From contig JAYQIC010000011.1 of NCBI GenBank assembly GCA_038141425.1, forward strand, positions 1 through 64,000: a DNA stretch of 64,000 nucleotides, written 5' to 3'. Below, piece after piece: positions 19,281-28,284 of the stretch. Origin of the DNA: UBA7985 sp038141425. GTDB lineage: Bacteria > Pseudomonadota > Alphaproteobacteria > UBA7985. Position 1 is the stretch's first letter, and each line of letters begins with the position of its first letter. Below the pieces are notes generated by a model, which had not been told where the DNA came from, searched no databases, and worked only from the letters and a program-made list of their open reading frames with translations. The position numbers and the translations under genes are program-made.

Positions 19281-20792
19281 TCAGTCCACCTCCGCCGATG
19301 CCGCTTTCAGCGAGCGGCGAAGGAACCAGATCAGGACCACGACCGAGAGGCCAAGCAGGATGACGGCGATGGGGTATTCGATGATCCGCGTCCAGTTGCC
19401 ACTCATCAGCGCCGTGCTCTGGGCGATCGACATCTCCAGCCGGGGGCCGAGAAAGAAGGCGATGATGAAGATGACGATGGAAAAGCCGAAGCGTTTCATG
19501 ACGTAGCCAACCGCGGCAAAGATCAGCATGACCACAACGCCAAACATTCCGCCTTCGGACATGGCGACACCAACGACGCACAGCAGAATGGCCGAAACAT
19601 AAATGAAGGATTGCGGGGCAGAGATGACCCTGACCCAGAGCCTCAGCCCGAGTTGTCCGATCCACAAGTTCAGGAAATTCGCCATGATCATGGCCCCGAA
19701 AAGCCCATAGATCAGCCGGCCTTGATTCTCGAACAGCAGCGGTCCGGGCTGTATTCCATGGATCATGAACGCACTGATGATCAGCGCTGCGCTCAGACTT
19801 CCAGGAATGCCAAGCGTCAGCAGCGGGATCAGGTTGGCTCCCACCACCGCTGAATTGGCGGACTCCGTCGCCGCAATGCCATGGATATTGCCCTTGCCGA
19901 AGCTTTCAGGGTTCTTCGAGGCGGACTTGGCGGCGGAATAGGACATGAAGGCGGCAGCGGTGCTGCCAATGCCGGGCGTAGCCCCCAGCAGCGTGCCGAT
20001 GACGGCCCCGCGCAGCATGGTGAAGCGGCACGACCAGTATTCGACCCAACTGACGCGTCTGTCGGCAGGGTCTCCGGTGTTCGACAGTTTGATGGCTGCT
20101 TCTGTGTTGCCCTTCTGACGGGCAAGGCGAACCAGAATTTCAGAGATGGCCAGCATACCGAGTGCGACGGAGGCTAGCGGCAAACCGTCGTAAAGCGCAA
20201 AATTCCCGAAAATGAGACGCGGTGAGAAGTGTTCTGGATCAGCGCCAATGGTGGAAACCAGCAGCCCAAGCACCGCAGCAATGGCCCCTTTGATCAGGGA
20301 TTTGCCAACAAGACCTGAAATGACGGCAAAGGCAAAAATCATCAGGGCAAATACCTCAACCGGTCCCATCTTCAAGGCGAGTATGGCCAAGGGGGCCGAG
20401 ACGGTGATCAGCACGATGTCGCTGAAGGTATCCCCAGTGACGGAGGAGAAAAGTGCGAATTTCGTGGCCTTGAGCGGTTTGCCCTGACGCGCCAGCGGGT
20501 GTCCGTCGAGCGCTGTTGCAGCGGAATCCGGTGTGCCGGGCGTATTGATCAAAATGGCCGGTATGGCGCCGCCGACCGTGCCGCCCTTACAGACGCCGAC
20601 CAGAAAGGCTATCGCCGGCAACGGATCGAGGCCAAAGGTGAACGGAATGGCGATCGCGATTGCCATTGCAGGGCCGATGCCCGGGATCGCTGCTACGACC
20701 TGCCCTAAGGCCACGCCAAAGATCACAAAGGCCAGGTTCCATAGCGTGAAGGCATCGCCTAACCCGGCAAGAATTGTTTCAAGATCGACCAT
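19281..20792 (-). CDS. tctA: Tripartite tricarboxylate transporter, large permease TctA
   Basis: Large membrane subunit of 503 residues with about twelve hydrophobic segments. It holds the family-typical GxxxGxxPGxGP block near the N-terminus (VVAAIPGIGPAMAIA), then GGAIPAILINTPGTPDSAATALDGHPLARQ and the second repeat GATPGIGSTAAAF, followed by LLTLGIPGSLSAAL. The frame is intact. It follows tctB by 9 bp. With TctB and the binding protein TctC it imports carboxylic acids, often di- or tricarboxylates or aromatic acids, driven by an ion gradient. Confidence 0.95.
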   Translation of the reverse strand: MVDLETILAGLGDAFTLWNLAFVIFGVALGQVVAAIPGIGPAMAIAIAIPFTFGLDPLPAIAFLVGVCKGGTVGGAIPAILINTPGTPDSAATALDGHPLARQGKPLKATKFALFSSVTGDTFSDIVLITVSAPLAILALKMGPVEVFALMIFAFAVISGLVGKSLIKGAIAAVLGLLVSTIGADPEHFSPRLIFGNFALYDGLPLASVALGMLAISEILVRLARQKGNTEAAIKLSNTGDPADRRVSWVEYWSCRFTMLRGAVIGTLLGATPGIGSTAAAFMSYSAAKSASKNPESFGKGNIHGIAATESANSAVVGANLIPLLTLGIPGSLSAALIISAFMIHGIQPGPLLFENQGRLIYGLFGAMIMANFLNLWIGQLGLRLWVRVISAPQSFIYVSAILLCVVGVAMSEGGMFGVVVMLIFAAVGYVMKRFGFSIVIFIIAFFLGPRLEMSIAQSTALMSGNWTRIIEYPIAVILLGLSVVVLIWFLRRSLKAASAEVD

Positions 20793-20801
20793 AACCTAAC
20801 C

Positions 20802-21227
20802 TCAGAGCAGGGCGCGCCCGAGAACCTGCACCACCAGGAACCAAATGACCGCGGGCATGGCCAAGCTGCCAAGCGCCAGCCAGAGCGGACGCCGCTCACC
20901 AAAGAGCAGCATGATGGCCAGAGCCAGTAAGGGGGCAACGATGACAAACCCGAAAAAGGACATGACAAAGAGCCCGGCTGCGATGACGGCGAGGTAGAGC
21001 ACCACCATCACCAATTCCTGAGGCTCTCGTTTCGACAGCTGGCCGGGCCTTAGTGCCAGTATCAGCCCACAGACTGCCAAAAGCCCGGCAAGCGCGTTGG
21101 GCAGGGTGTTCGGCTGAATGGATCCGCCTTCGATGTCTTCAATCGCAATCGGAAAGATTACGAACAGCAGCAGCAGTCCAAGGATCGTAAGGGTCAACCC
21201 AACAATTCTGTCGGTCTGGGGGCTCAT
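20802..21227 (-). CDS. tctB: Tripartite tricarboxylate transporter, small permease TctB
   Basis: Small membrane subunit of 141 residues with four predicted membrane segments (for example TLTILGLLLLFVIFPIAI, LPNALAGLLAVCGLILAL and VVLYLAVIAAGLFVMSFFG). Sequence is poorly conserved in this family; the call rests on size, topology and position between tctC and tctA. The gene starts at ATG 21227, 56 bp after tctC, and ends 9 bp before tctA. Confidence 0.88.
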   Translation of the reverse strand: MSPQTDRIVGLTLTILGLLLLFVIFPIAIEDIEGGSIQPNTLPNALAGLLAVCGLILALRPGQLSKREPQELVMVVLYLAVIAAGLFVMSFFGFVIVAPLLALAIMLLFGERRPLWLALGSLAMPAVIWFLVVQVLGRALL

Positions 21228-21283
21228 GCAGTCTCACACAAAAGGAGCGCTCTGCCCGCAGGGGCAAGCAGAGCGCGGTTTCA

Positions 21284-22231
21284 CTATTTACCAACCAGTT
21301 TTTCCATGTTCGGCAGGCCGTCCACCATCACAGAGCGAGTTTCTGCCGGGGTGAGATCAAGGACCGAAGTCTTGGCCGCATTCCGGACGATTTCCACCAC
21401 TTCATCGCTTGCCAGAGCGCTGCTGATTGCGTTGCTCAGAGCATCCAGAATGGCTTGATCGGTGCCTTTAGTGGTCGCGATGTAGAATACGGAATCAAGG
21501 TAAACTCCATAGCCCTGCTCGGCCACGGTCATCACGTCTGGCGCATAGTCGTGGCGCTCAGAGTTGCCCACGGCGATCATTTTCATGTCACCGGAATCAA
21601 TGTACGCACCGTGCGAACCCCCAGCAAACGAGGCCATGACCTGTCCGCCCAGAAGGAGCTTCATGCTCTCAGCGCCGCCGTCCGTCGGGACGAATTCGAA
21701 TTCTGCGCCGGTCTTTTTACTGATCGCAGCGAGGATCAGCTTGTGGGGCGAGGCATTGATTGCGATCGCCATCGGGCCGTTGGCCTTGGCATAGTCGACC
21801 ATGCTTTCCAGATCATCGAACGGAGCGTTTGCGCTTGCCACGAGGGCTAGTTGGCCCAGGGCAACACCGCTGAGGTAGTCAAAGCTGTCTGCATCGAAAG
21901 GCAGCATTTCAGGGCGCATGACCAGCTGCATCAGGATTGGCGTGCTCACACCCATGCCGATGATCTGTCCATCGGGCTTGGACTTGGAGATGCCGGTAAA
22001 CATCGCCACGCCACCGGCGCCGGCTTTGTTCTCTACCACAATATTCCAGCCAGTCTGTTCTTCCATCACCTGGGCGATTACCCGGCCCATCGCATCAGTC
22101 GAGCCACCGGCCCCAAAGCCGATTTGGAACATCAGCGGACCTTTGGGGGCCCAGTCTTCTGCGTTCGTCACCCCCGCGAATGCCGTTGCAGCTGCAAGCA
22201 TTACGCCCGCGATCTTAGCCTTAAGTTTCAT
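21284..22231 (-). CDS. tctC: Tripartite tricarboxylate transporter substrate-binding protein TctC
   Basis: Extracytoplasmic solute receptor of about 315 residues. It begins MKLKAKIAGVMLAAATAFAG with a signal peptide ending near VTNAED. I choose ATG 22231 because the upstream in-frame ATG at 22246 sits inside the GGGAGGAAG ribosome site. Motifs of the Bug/TctC family include FGAGGSTDAMGRVIA, NIVVENKAGAGGVAMF and DSFDYLSGVA. It is the first gene of the tctC-tctB-tctA catabolic cluster and is divergent from a LysR regulator. The bound acid is unknown; it probably determines what the downstream enzymes degrade. Confidence 0.92.
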   Translation of the reverse strand: MKLKAKIAGVMLAAATAFAGVTNAEDWAPKGPLMFQIGFGAGGSTDAMGRVIAQVMEEQTGWNIVVENKAGAGGVAMFTGISKSKPDGQIIGMGVSTPILMQLVMRPEMLPFDADSFDYLSGVALGQLALVASANAPFDDLESMVDYAKANGPMAIAINASPHKLILAAISKKTGAEFEFVPTDGGAESMKLLLGGQVMASFAGGSHGAYIDSGDMKMIAVGNSERHDYAPDVMTVAEQGYGVYLDSVFYIATTKGTDQAILDALSNAISSALASDEVVEIVRNAAKTSVLDLTPAETRSVMVDGLPNMEKLVGK

Positions 22232-22377
22232 CAGTCTTCCTCCCATTAACCCAGCTCACAGGGCTCTTCCCTCATTGAGCCGGAGACTGTCAGTAACGCG
22301 GCCAAGATTGGCACTTGGAAATCCATCTGAAAAATATATTGTGTGGATTGATGTCATCTGGATTCTAGATATTAAAC
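22232..22377. promoter_or_regulatory. Divergent promoter/operator region of tctC and its LysR regulator
   Basis: 146-bp AT-rich gap between tctC (minus) and the LysR gene (plus). Imperfect inverted repeats occur near the LysR start: ATCCA near 22321 with TGGAT near 22343, and ATCT...AGAT around 22358-22372. LysR proteins typically bind T-N11-A sites in such gaps. No site is certain. Confidence 0.4.
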
Positions 22378-23310
22378 ATGGATTATGACCTGCGCCAGTT
22401 GCGCTACTTTGTGACGATCGCCGAGGAAGGCAGCTTCTCCAAAGCGTCTTTGCAGCTTGGCGTCGCCCAGTCCGCGCTCAGCCATCACGTGGGTCAGATG
22501 GAGGCCCGTCTGGGCGTTACGCTGCTCTCGCGCCACTCGAAGGGCGTGGAGCAAACCGAGAGCGGCGCGCGGTTTCTGAACCACGCCCATGCCATTCTCG
22601 CCGCCGTGGACGCGGCAACCAACGACGTTCGCGACGACGCCAAGGAGCCCGGTGGACTGGTTCGGTTGGGTGCAACGCTCACCGTTGCGCCGATGCTAAT
22701 CGAACCGCTGATGGCAAGACTGTCTGAAACCGCGCCGCGCGTATCCTTGCGCATCGAGGAACGGCTGAGCCCGCAGCTGGTGCAGGCGGTTGCCAGCGGA
22801 GAACTCGACGTCGCCGTGTGTTTCAACGCCGGCGAGGATCGCCGGATCGACGCCGCACCCGTGTTCGAGGAAGATATCTGCCTGGTCGGGGTACCGGAGC
22901 TCGTGGGCGACACCGAGGCCCCGGTCAGCCTCGAAGAAGCGCTTGCGTTTCCGATGCTGCTGCCGGGCCGTGACCACATTCTGCGGGGTATGATCGACCG
23001 TGTCGCCCTGTTCCGAAATCATCCGATCGAGGTCCGTCACGAGTGTCTCTCCCTGCACGCGCTGTTCGCGGGGCTGCGGCTGGGACTGGGTGCGACCCTG
23101 ATATCGCAGTTCTCTGCCCTCCCGCTCTTCCGGAGCGGCGATGTTGTGTGTCGGCCGATCAATGACCCTGTGGTGTCGCGTCAGCTGTTCGTGGCATCGA
23201 GCGCCGAGAGATCGAAAACCACCGCACAGAAGACTGTGATCAGCGCGGTACAGGATCTGATCCTCGAGGGGCTGGCTGCGGGCGATTTACCTGGCGCCCG
23301 AGCAGCCTAG
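22378..23310 (+). CDS. LysR-family transcriptional regulator of the tct/dehalogenase cluster
   Basis: Intact 310-residue LysR regulator. The helix-turn-helix covers about residues 6-65 (LRQLRYFVTIAEEGSFSKAS, VAQSALSHHVGQMEARLG). The effector-binding domain follows from about residue 95 (LVRLGATLTVAPMLIEPL), resembling the NAC/CbbR-type branch. It is read divergently from tctC across 146 bp, the classic arrangement for a LysR activator sensing a pathway substrate or intermediate. It is the last island gene before the tRNA-Ser attachment site. Confidence 0.93.
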   Translation: MDYDLRQLRYFVTIAEEGSFSKASLQLGVAQSALSHHVGQMEARLGVTLLSRHSKGVEQTESGARFLNHAHAILAAVDAATNDVRDDAKEPGGLVRLGATLTVAPMLIEPLMARLSETAPRVSLRIEERLSPQLVQAVASGELDVAVCFNAGEDRRIDAAPVFEEDICLVGVPELVGDTEAPVSLEEALAFPMLLPGRDHILRGMIDRVALFRNHPIEVRHECLSLHALFAGLRLGLGATLISQFSALPLFRSGDVVCRPINDPVVSRQLFVASSAERSKTTAQKTVISAVQDLILEGLAAGDLPGARAA

Positions 23311-23468
23311 TCCCCGAAATCGTCGGCGGCGCCCTCTGCGGGGTCAACCGCCGGCTGAGTCGCAGGCACCAGCACGGGCACGTCAGGCCCATTATGAGGT
23401 GTAAAATGTGGGATAGCCTGCCCAGCGTAAAGGATAAATTATTTTTTATCAGAAGCTTAATTCAAAGC

Positions 23469-23484
23469 AATGGCGGAGAGGAAG
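23469..23484. repeat. Attachment-site core, tRNA-proximal copy (16-bp direct repeat)
   Basis: This is the same 16-mer as at 558-573, here embedded in the 3' end of tRNA-Ser(CGA), including the encoded CCA. Integration of the element at this point would leave the tRNA gene functional, as observed. It marks the right boundary of the island. Confidence 0.8.
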
Positions 23485-23560
23485 GGATTCGAACCCTCGG
23501 TACGCTTGCGCGCACAACGGTTTTCGAGACCGCCCCGTTCGACCGCTCCGGCACCTCTCC
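23471..23560 (-). tRNA. tRNA-Ser (anticodon CGA)
   Basis: Read on the minus strand, the gene begins GGAGAGGTGCCGGAG and ends with TTCCTCTCC-G-CCA. The 7-bp acceptor stem GGAGAGG/CCTCTCC, the T loop TTCGAAT and a long variable arm typical of class II tRNAs are all visible. The anticodon loop CTCGAAA gives anticodon CGA for UCG codons. Total 90 nt including the encoded CCA. Its 3' end serves as the island attachment site. Confidence 0.96.
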
Positions 23561-23821
23561 GCCGCCGTGTCTAGGCCAAAGCAGGCCCGCCCGCAACCGC
23601 CGCGTTCCGCGCCTTACGCGCCCCATCCATCGCGACAGCGCGACCCTCGGCCCCGCCATGCGTTGTTTCCGGTCAGCAATGCACTGATAAAAGGTGGTTT
23701 TCGTTGACCCCGACCCCGGCTTTGGCCTAGGAAATCGGCTCTAACAACAAGCCAAGGCGCCCCGCGGTTGATTCGACCGCACAGCAAGAGCGTCAGCTGC
23801 AACTGACAGGACAGCACACAA

Positions 23822-24136
23822 ATGTACGCAGTCATCAAGACCGGCGGTAAGCAGTACCGCGTTCAGCAGGACGACGTTCTGCCCATCGAAAAGCTCGAAG
23901 CCGAAGTCGGCGACACCGTCACCTTTGACCAGGTGATGATGGTCGGTGAAGGCGACAAGATCACCCTGGGCGCCCCGACCGTAAAGGGCGCGACGGTCAC
24001 CGCAGAAGTCATGGATCAGAAGCGCACGCGCAAAATCCTCGTCTTCCGCCGCCGTCGCCGGAAGAACTTCCGCCGGACCAACGGTCATCGCCAGCACCAG
24101 ACCGTGGTCAAGGTCACCGGCATCAAGGCCAAGTAA
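23822..24136 (+). CDS. rplU: 50S ribosomal protein L21
   Basis: Complete 104-residue L21 (MYAVIKTGGKQYRV, KVLVFRRRRRKN-like block, ending near TVVKVTGI). It binds 23S rRNA in the large subunit. In most bacteria rpmA (L27) follows directly, but here only 94 bp separate rplU from obgE and no L27 frame fits, which is unusual. A weak GAGG...CCTC hairpin followed by CTTTT at about 24160-24185 may terminate or attenuate transcription after rplU. Confidence 0.97.
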   Translation: MYAVIKTGGKQYRVQQDDVLPIEKLEAEVGDTVTFDQVMMVGEGDKITLGAPTVKGATVTAEVMDQKRTRKILVFRRRRRKNFRRTNGHRQHQTVVKVTGIKAK

Positions 24137-24230
24137 GGCCGGCGCCGACCGGGCATTAACGAGGGGGCTGCTGGCCTCCCTTTTGTTTCTCACACCGGTC
24201 TGCAACCGCCTTCAGGGCAGGATCAGGATC

Positions 24231-25280
24231 ATGAAGTTCCTCGACCAAGCCAAGGTTTTCATCGCGTCCGGCAACGGCGGCAGCGGGGTCATCTCGTTCC
24301 GGCGGGAGAAGTACGTCGAATTCGGCGGTCCGGACGGTGGCGACGGCGGCAAGGGCGGTGACGTCTATGTCGAGGCCGTCGAAAACCTCAACACCCTGAT
24401 CGACTACCGCTACGTCCAGCACTACAAGGCCGAGCGCGGCAAGAATGGCCAAAGCGCCAACAAATTCGGCGCGGCCGGCAAGTCGATCACGCTCAAGGTT
24501 CCCGTCGGCACCCAGATCCTCGACGAATTCGGGGAGGCTGTCCTCGCCGACCTGACCGAAGCCGGTGAGAAAATCCTGATCGCAAAGGGCGGGGACGGCG
24601 GCTTTGGCAACGCCCGTTTCAAGACCTCGACCAACCGCGCGCCACGGCGCCGCGACCTCGGCTACCCCGGCGAAGAACGCTGGGTCTGGCTGCACCTCAA
24701 GCTGATTGCTGATATCGGCCTGCTGGGCTTTCCCAACGCGGGCAAGAGCACGTTCCTCTCCGCCGTGTCGCGCGCCACGCCGAAGATTGCCGACTACCCC
24801 TTTACCACGCTGCACCCCAACCTCGGGGTCGCGGCGATCCAGAACCGCAGCTTTGTCATCGCCGATATCCCTGGGCTGATCGAAGGCGCGTCGGAAGGCG
24901 CAGGCATGGGCACACGCTTTCTGGGCCACGTCGAGCGCTCGGCGGGGTTGCTGCATATCGTCGACGGCTGCCAGGACGACCCCGGCGAGGCCTACGTCAA
25001 GCTCCGCCGTGAGCTGGAACAGTACGGCGGCGACCTCGCCGACAAGCCCGAGCTGCTGGCCCTCAACAAGGCCGACGCCATCGGGCAGGAACTCGCCGAG
25101 GATCAAGCCCGGCTGCTGTCCGAAGCCGCGGGCGGCAAGAAGGTCTGGATCATGTCGGCGGTCAGCGGTGAGGGGGTCGACCCGATCCTGCACGAGCTGG
25201 CCAATATGGCCGACAGCCATCGCGCCGCTGAACGCCGTGCGGCCGAAGGCGAAAAGGAACCCGAGCCATGGACGCCCTGA
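24231..25280 (+). CDS. obgE: GTPase Obg (CgtA), ribosome-associated
   Basis: Conserved GTPase acting in large-subunit assembly and stress control. 349 residues starting at ATG 24231. The glycine-rich Obg fold is first (IASGNGGSGVISFRREKYVE, FGGPDGGDGGKGGDV). The G domain has G1 GFPNAGKST at 166-174, G3 DIPGLIEGA, G4 NKAD and G5 SAVSGEG. The frame is intact. Its 3' end overlaps the start of proB by 13 bp, so the two are probably co-transcribed. Confidence 0.97.
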   Translation: MKFLDQAKVFIASGNGGSGVISFRREKYVEFGGPDGGDGGKGGDVYVEAVENLNTLIDYRYVQHYKAERGKNGQSANKFGAAGKSITLKVPVGTQILDEFGEAVLADLTEAGEKILIAKGGDGGFGNARFKTSTNRAPRRRDLGYPGEERWVWLHLKLIADIGLLGFPNAGKSTFLSAVSRATPKIADYPFTTLHPNLGVAAIQNRSFVIADIPGLIEGASEGAGMGTRFLGHVERSAGLLHIVDGCQDDPGEAYVKLRRELEQYGGDLADKPELLALNKADAIGQELAEDQARLLSEAAGGKKVWIMSAVSGEGVDPILHELANMADSHRAAERRAAEGEKEPEPWTP

Positions 25281-26411
25281 GCCGCGTGACCTCGGCGCAG
25301 GAGGCCATGGCCCAGGCCCCCACGGTGGTGGTCAAGGTCGGCTCGGCGCTGCTGGTCGACGACGATGGTTCGATCCGCCGGGAAATGGATGTCGGCGCTG
25401 GTCGACGACCTCGCCGGGCTGGTCAAGGCCGGGCGGCGGGTGGTGCTGGTCTCCTCGGGCGCGATCCGGGTCGGCCTGCGCCTGCAGAGCCGCGATCCGC
25501 TGAACCTCCGGCTGGATGAGAAGCAGGCTGCAGCCGCGCTGGGACAGATCCGGCTGGCCGAGGCCTACGCCGACAGCTTTGCCGAGCGCGACCTCAACGT
25601 CGGCCAGATCCTGCTGACCCAGGAAGATACGGAAAATCGCCGCCGCTACCTCAATGCACGCGCGACGCTCAACCGCCTGCTCGATTGGGGGACGGTGCCG
25701 CTGGTCAACGAAAACGACACGGTGGCAACGGCGGAAATCCGCTTCGGTGACAACGACCGGCTGGCGGCCCGGGTGGGCGGCATGGTCGGGGCCGACCTGC
25801 TGGTGCTGCTCTCGGATATCGACGGGCTCTATACCGGTAACCCCAAGGCCAGTGCCACCGCCGAACACCTGCCGCTGGTCACCGGCGGGATCACGCCGGA
25901 AATCGAAGCCATGGCCGGGGATGAAACCAGCGCCTACGCCAAGGGCGGCATGGTCACCAAGCTGGCCGCCGCCAAGATCGCGCTCGGTGCAGGCTGCGCC
26001 ATGGTCATCGCCGATGGCCGCGTGCTGAACCCGTTGCAGGCGCTGATGGACGGCGCCAAGGCGACCCTCTTTACCTCCACGGAAACCCGGCACTCGGCCC
26101 GCGAAGCGTGGCTGCTGGGGGCGCTGTCCGGGGATGGCGTGCTGATCCTCGACGACGGTGCAGCCCGGGCGGTAGAGGCGGGAAAATCCCTGCTCCCCGC
26201 CGGCGTGGTCCGCGTCGATGGCACGTTTGAGCGCGGCGATACCGTCCGCATCACCCGTGCTGACGGGACCGATATCGGGCTTGGGATCGCCGCCTACGGC
26301 AGCGAAGACGCCACGCTCATTGCCGGTAAACGCAGCGCAGATATCGCGACAATTCTCGACGAAAGTCGCGGTCCGAACTTGATCCACGCGGACGATTTGG
26401 CACTGTTCTGA
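25268..26411 (+). CDS. proB: Glutamate 5-kinase (frameshifted)
   Basis: First enzyme of proline synthesis, phosphorylating glutamate. It has VVVKVGSALLVDDDG at the start, VVLVSSGAI, then VPLVNENDTV, FGDNDRLAARV and DIDGLYTGNP. The C-terminal PUA domain is present (VDGTFERGDTVRI). The frame breaks at the A run 25383-25385: removing one A joins SIRRE to WMSALVDDLAGLV. This indicates a sequencing error, because proA downstream is intact. It overlaps obgE and precedes proA by 35 bp. Confidence 0.94.
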
Positions 26412-26446
26412 TCTCCATCACCCGGGCAACGGCAGGGACGCATGCT

Positions 26447-27715
26447 ATGGCGACGGCAAACCTACAGGACAGGATGAACAGCGTCGGACAGGCGGCCAAG
26501 GCGGCAGCGCACAGCCTGTCGCTGGCCCCGGCTGCGCAGAAGGTCGAGGCGCTGCAAGCTGCCGCGGCCGCCATTCGGACCCGCAGCAAAGACATTGTCG
26601 CCGCCAACGCCATCGACATGGCGGCCGGAGCCGAGAAGGGCCTGAGCAATGCCATGCTCGACCGCCTGCTGCTCACCCCCGACCGGATTGAAGCCATGGC
26701 CGCAGGCGTGGCTTCAGTGGCCGAGCTCGACGATCCCGTGGGGCGCGAGCTGTCCGTGACCGATCGCCCGAACGGCCTGCGCATCCGACAGGTTGCCGTA
26801 CCGCTGGGGGTTATCGGGATCATCTACGAAAGCCGCCCGAACGTGACCGCCGATGCCGCCGCCCTGTGCCTCAAGGCCGGGAATGCCGCGATCCTGCGCG
26901 GCGGCTCGGACAGCTTCAACAGCTCGGGCGTGATCCTCGAATGCATGCAGGCGGGGCTGGCGACGGCGGGCCTGCCGGTTGACGCCGTGCAGCGCGTGCC
27001 CACGGTCGACCGTGAAGCCGTCGGCATGCTGCTGCGCATGGCCGAATACGTGGACGTGATCGTTCCCCGAGGCGGCAAGGGCCTGATCGAACGCGTCCAG
27101 CAGGAAGCGCGGGTGCCGGTGTTCTCCCACCTCGACGGCATCAACCACACCTTTGTCGACGCTGCCGCCGACCTGACCATGGCCGAGAGCATCGTCGTCA
27201 ACGCCAAGATGCGCCGGACCGGGATCTGCGGCGCCATGGAAACCATGCTGGTGCACCGCGATGTGGCGGCAGAGTTCCTACCCCGCGCGGTCGCAGCGCT
27301 GCAGGCCGCAGGATGCGAAGATATCCGCGGCGATGAGGCCGCGTGCGGCCTGAGCGCCGAGCTGAGCCCGGCCAGCGCGGAGGACTGGGACACCGAATAT
27401 CTGGACTCGATCCTGTCGGTGCGGATCGTCGATGACCTCGACGCAGCGATCAGTCACGTCAACCGCCACGGCTCCCACCACACCGAGGCGATCATCACCG
27501 CAGATGCCGAGGCCGCGGCCCGTTTCCAGCGCGAAGTCGATGCCGCCATTGTCATGCACAACGCTTCGACCCAGTTCGCAGACGGCGGCGAATTCGGCAT
27601 GGGCGCGGAAATCGGGATCGCCACGGGGCGCATGCACGCGCGGGGTCCGGTCGGTGCCGCGCAGCTGACGTCCTACAAATACGTGGTCGAGGGGTCGGGC
27701 CAGACCCGGCCCTGA
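26447..27715 (+). CDS. proA: Gamma-glutamyl phosphate reductase
   Basis: Second enzyme of proline synthesis, an NADPH-dependent reductase of the aldehyde dehydrogenase superfamily; 422 residues and intact. Motifs include VPLGVIGIIYESRPNVT, AGNAAILRGGSD, VDVIVPRGGKGLI and the catalytic Cys in RRTGICGAMETML. The C-terminal end has ASTQFADGGEFGMGAEIGI. It directly follows proB. In many relatives nadD comes next; here a DUF1643 gene takes that place. Confidence 0.97.
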   Translation: MATANLQDRMNSVGQAAKAAAHSLSLAPAAQKVEALQAAAAAIRTRSKDIVAANAIDMAAGAEKGLSNAMLDRLLLTPDRIEAMAAGVASVAELDDPVGRELSVTDRPNGLRIRQVAVPLGVIGIIYESRPNVTADAAALCLKAGNAAILRGGSDSFNSSGVILECMQAGLATAGLPVDAVQRVPTVDREAVGMLLRMAEYVDVIVPRGGKGLIERVQQEARVPVFSHLDGINHTFVDAAADLTMAESIVVNAKMRRTGICGAMETMLVHRDVAAEFLPRAVAALQAAGCEDIRGDEAACGLSAELSPASAEDWDTEYLDSILSVRIVDDLDAAISHVNRHGSHHTEAIITADAEAAARFQREVDAAIVMHNASTQFADGGEFGMGAEIGIATGRMHARGPVGAAQLTSYKYVVEGSGQTRP

Positions 27716-27741
27716 GCCGGACCAGCCCGGCGCGAACGCCC

Positions 27742-28284
27742 ATGCCCATCACCAGCGAACTGCTGTTTCCCGGTCAGGACACCACCTGGTCCCCCGACCG
27801 TGCGCACCGCTATTTCCTGCGCCGCCCGGCGGGGATGCTCGACCGTGACAAGCCGGTAATCGCCTTTGTGCTGCTCAACCCGAGTACGGCCGATGAGGTG
27901 AAGGACGATCCGACGGTCGCCAAGTGCCGCCGCTATGCAGCGGGCTGGGGCTACGGCGAAGTTATCGTGCTCAACGCCTTCGCCTACCGGGCCACCGACC
28001 CAAAGAACATGCGCGCCCACCCCGACCCAATTGGCCCGGACAACGACGCCACCATCTTGCGGACGGCCGAAGTCGTGCACGGGCTGGGCGGTACCATCCT
28101 CTGCGGCTGGGGCACACACGGCACGCATCTCGAGCGCTCGGCGGCGCTGCGGGCACTGCTGGCGCCGTTCCCGCTCAAGGCCTTCACCCTGACCAAGCAC
28201 GGTGAGCCGGGCCACCCGCTGTATCTGCGCGGAGATCTGCAGCCGATCGACTGGAACCCCGCAAGCCTCAACGAGGCGGAGTGA
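27742..28284 (+). CDS. DUF1643 domain protein
   Basis: 180-residue protein with the DUF1643 core: VLLNPSTADEVKDDPTVAKC, WGYGEVIVLNAFAYRATDP and PDNDATI, then LCGWGTHG. Function unknown. It follows proA by 26 bp on the same strand and ends tail-to-tail with hslU: its TGA at 28282-28284 directly abuts the hslU stop at 28285-28287, leaving no room for an intergenic terminator. Confidence 0.9.
   Translation: MPITSELLFPGQDTTWSPDRAHRYFLRRPAGMLDRDKPVIAFVLLNPSTADEVKDDPTVAKCRRYAAGWGYGEVIVLNAFAYRATDPKNMRAHPDPIGPDNDATILRTAEVVHGLGGTILCGWGTHGTHLERSAALRALLAPFPLKAFTLTKHGEPGHPLYLRGDLQPIDWNPASLNEAE

Noticed and set aside
731..23310. Complete prophage
   Set aside because: Only an integrase is present. No capsid, tail, portal, terminase or lysis gene was seen.
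24156..25220. A 354-residue minus-strand frame
   Set aside because: Antisense to obgE, which has all G motifs.
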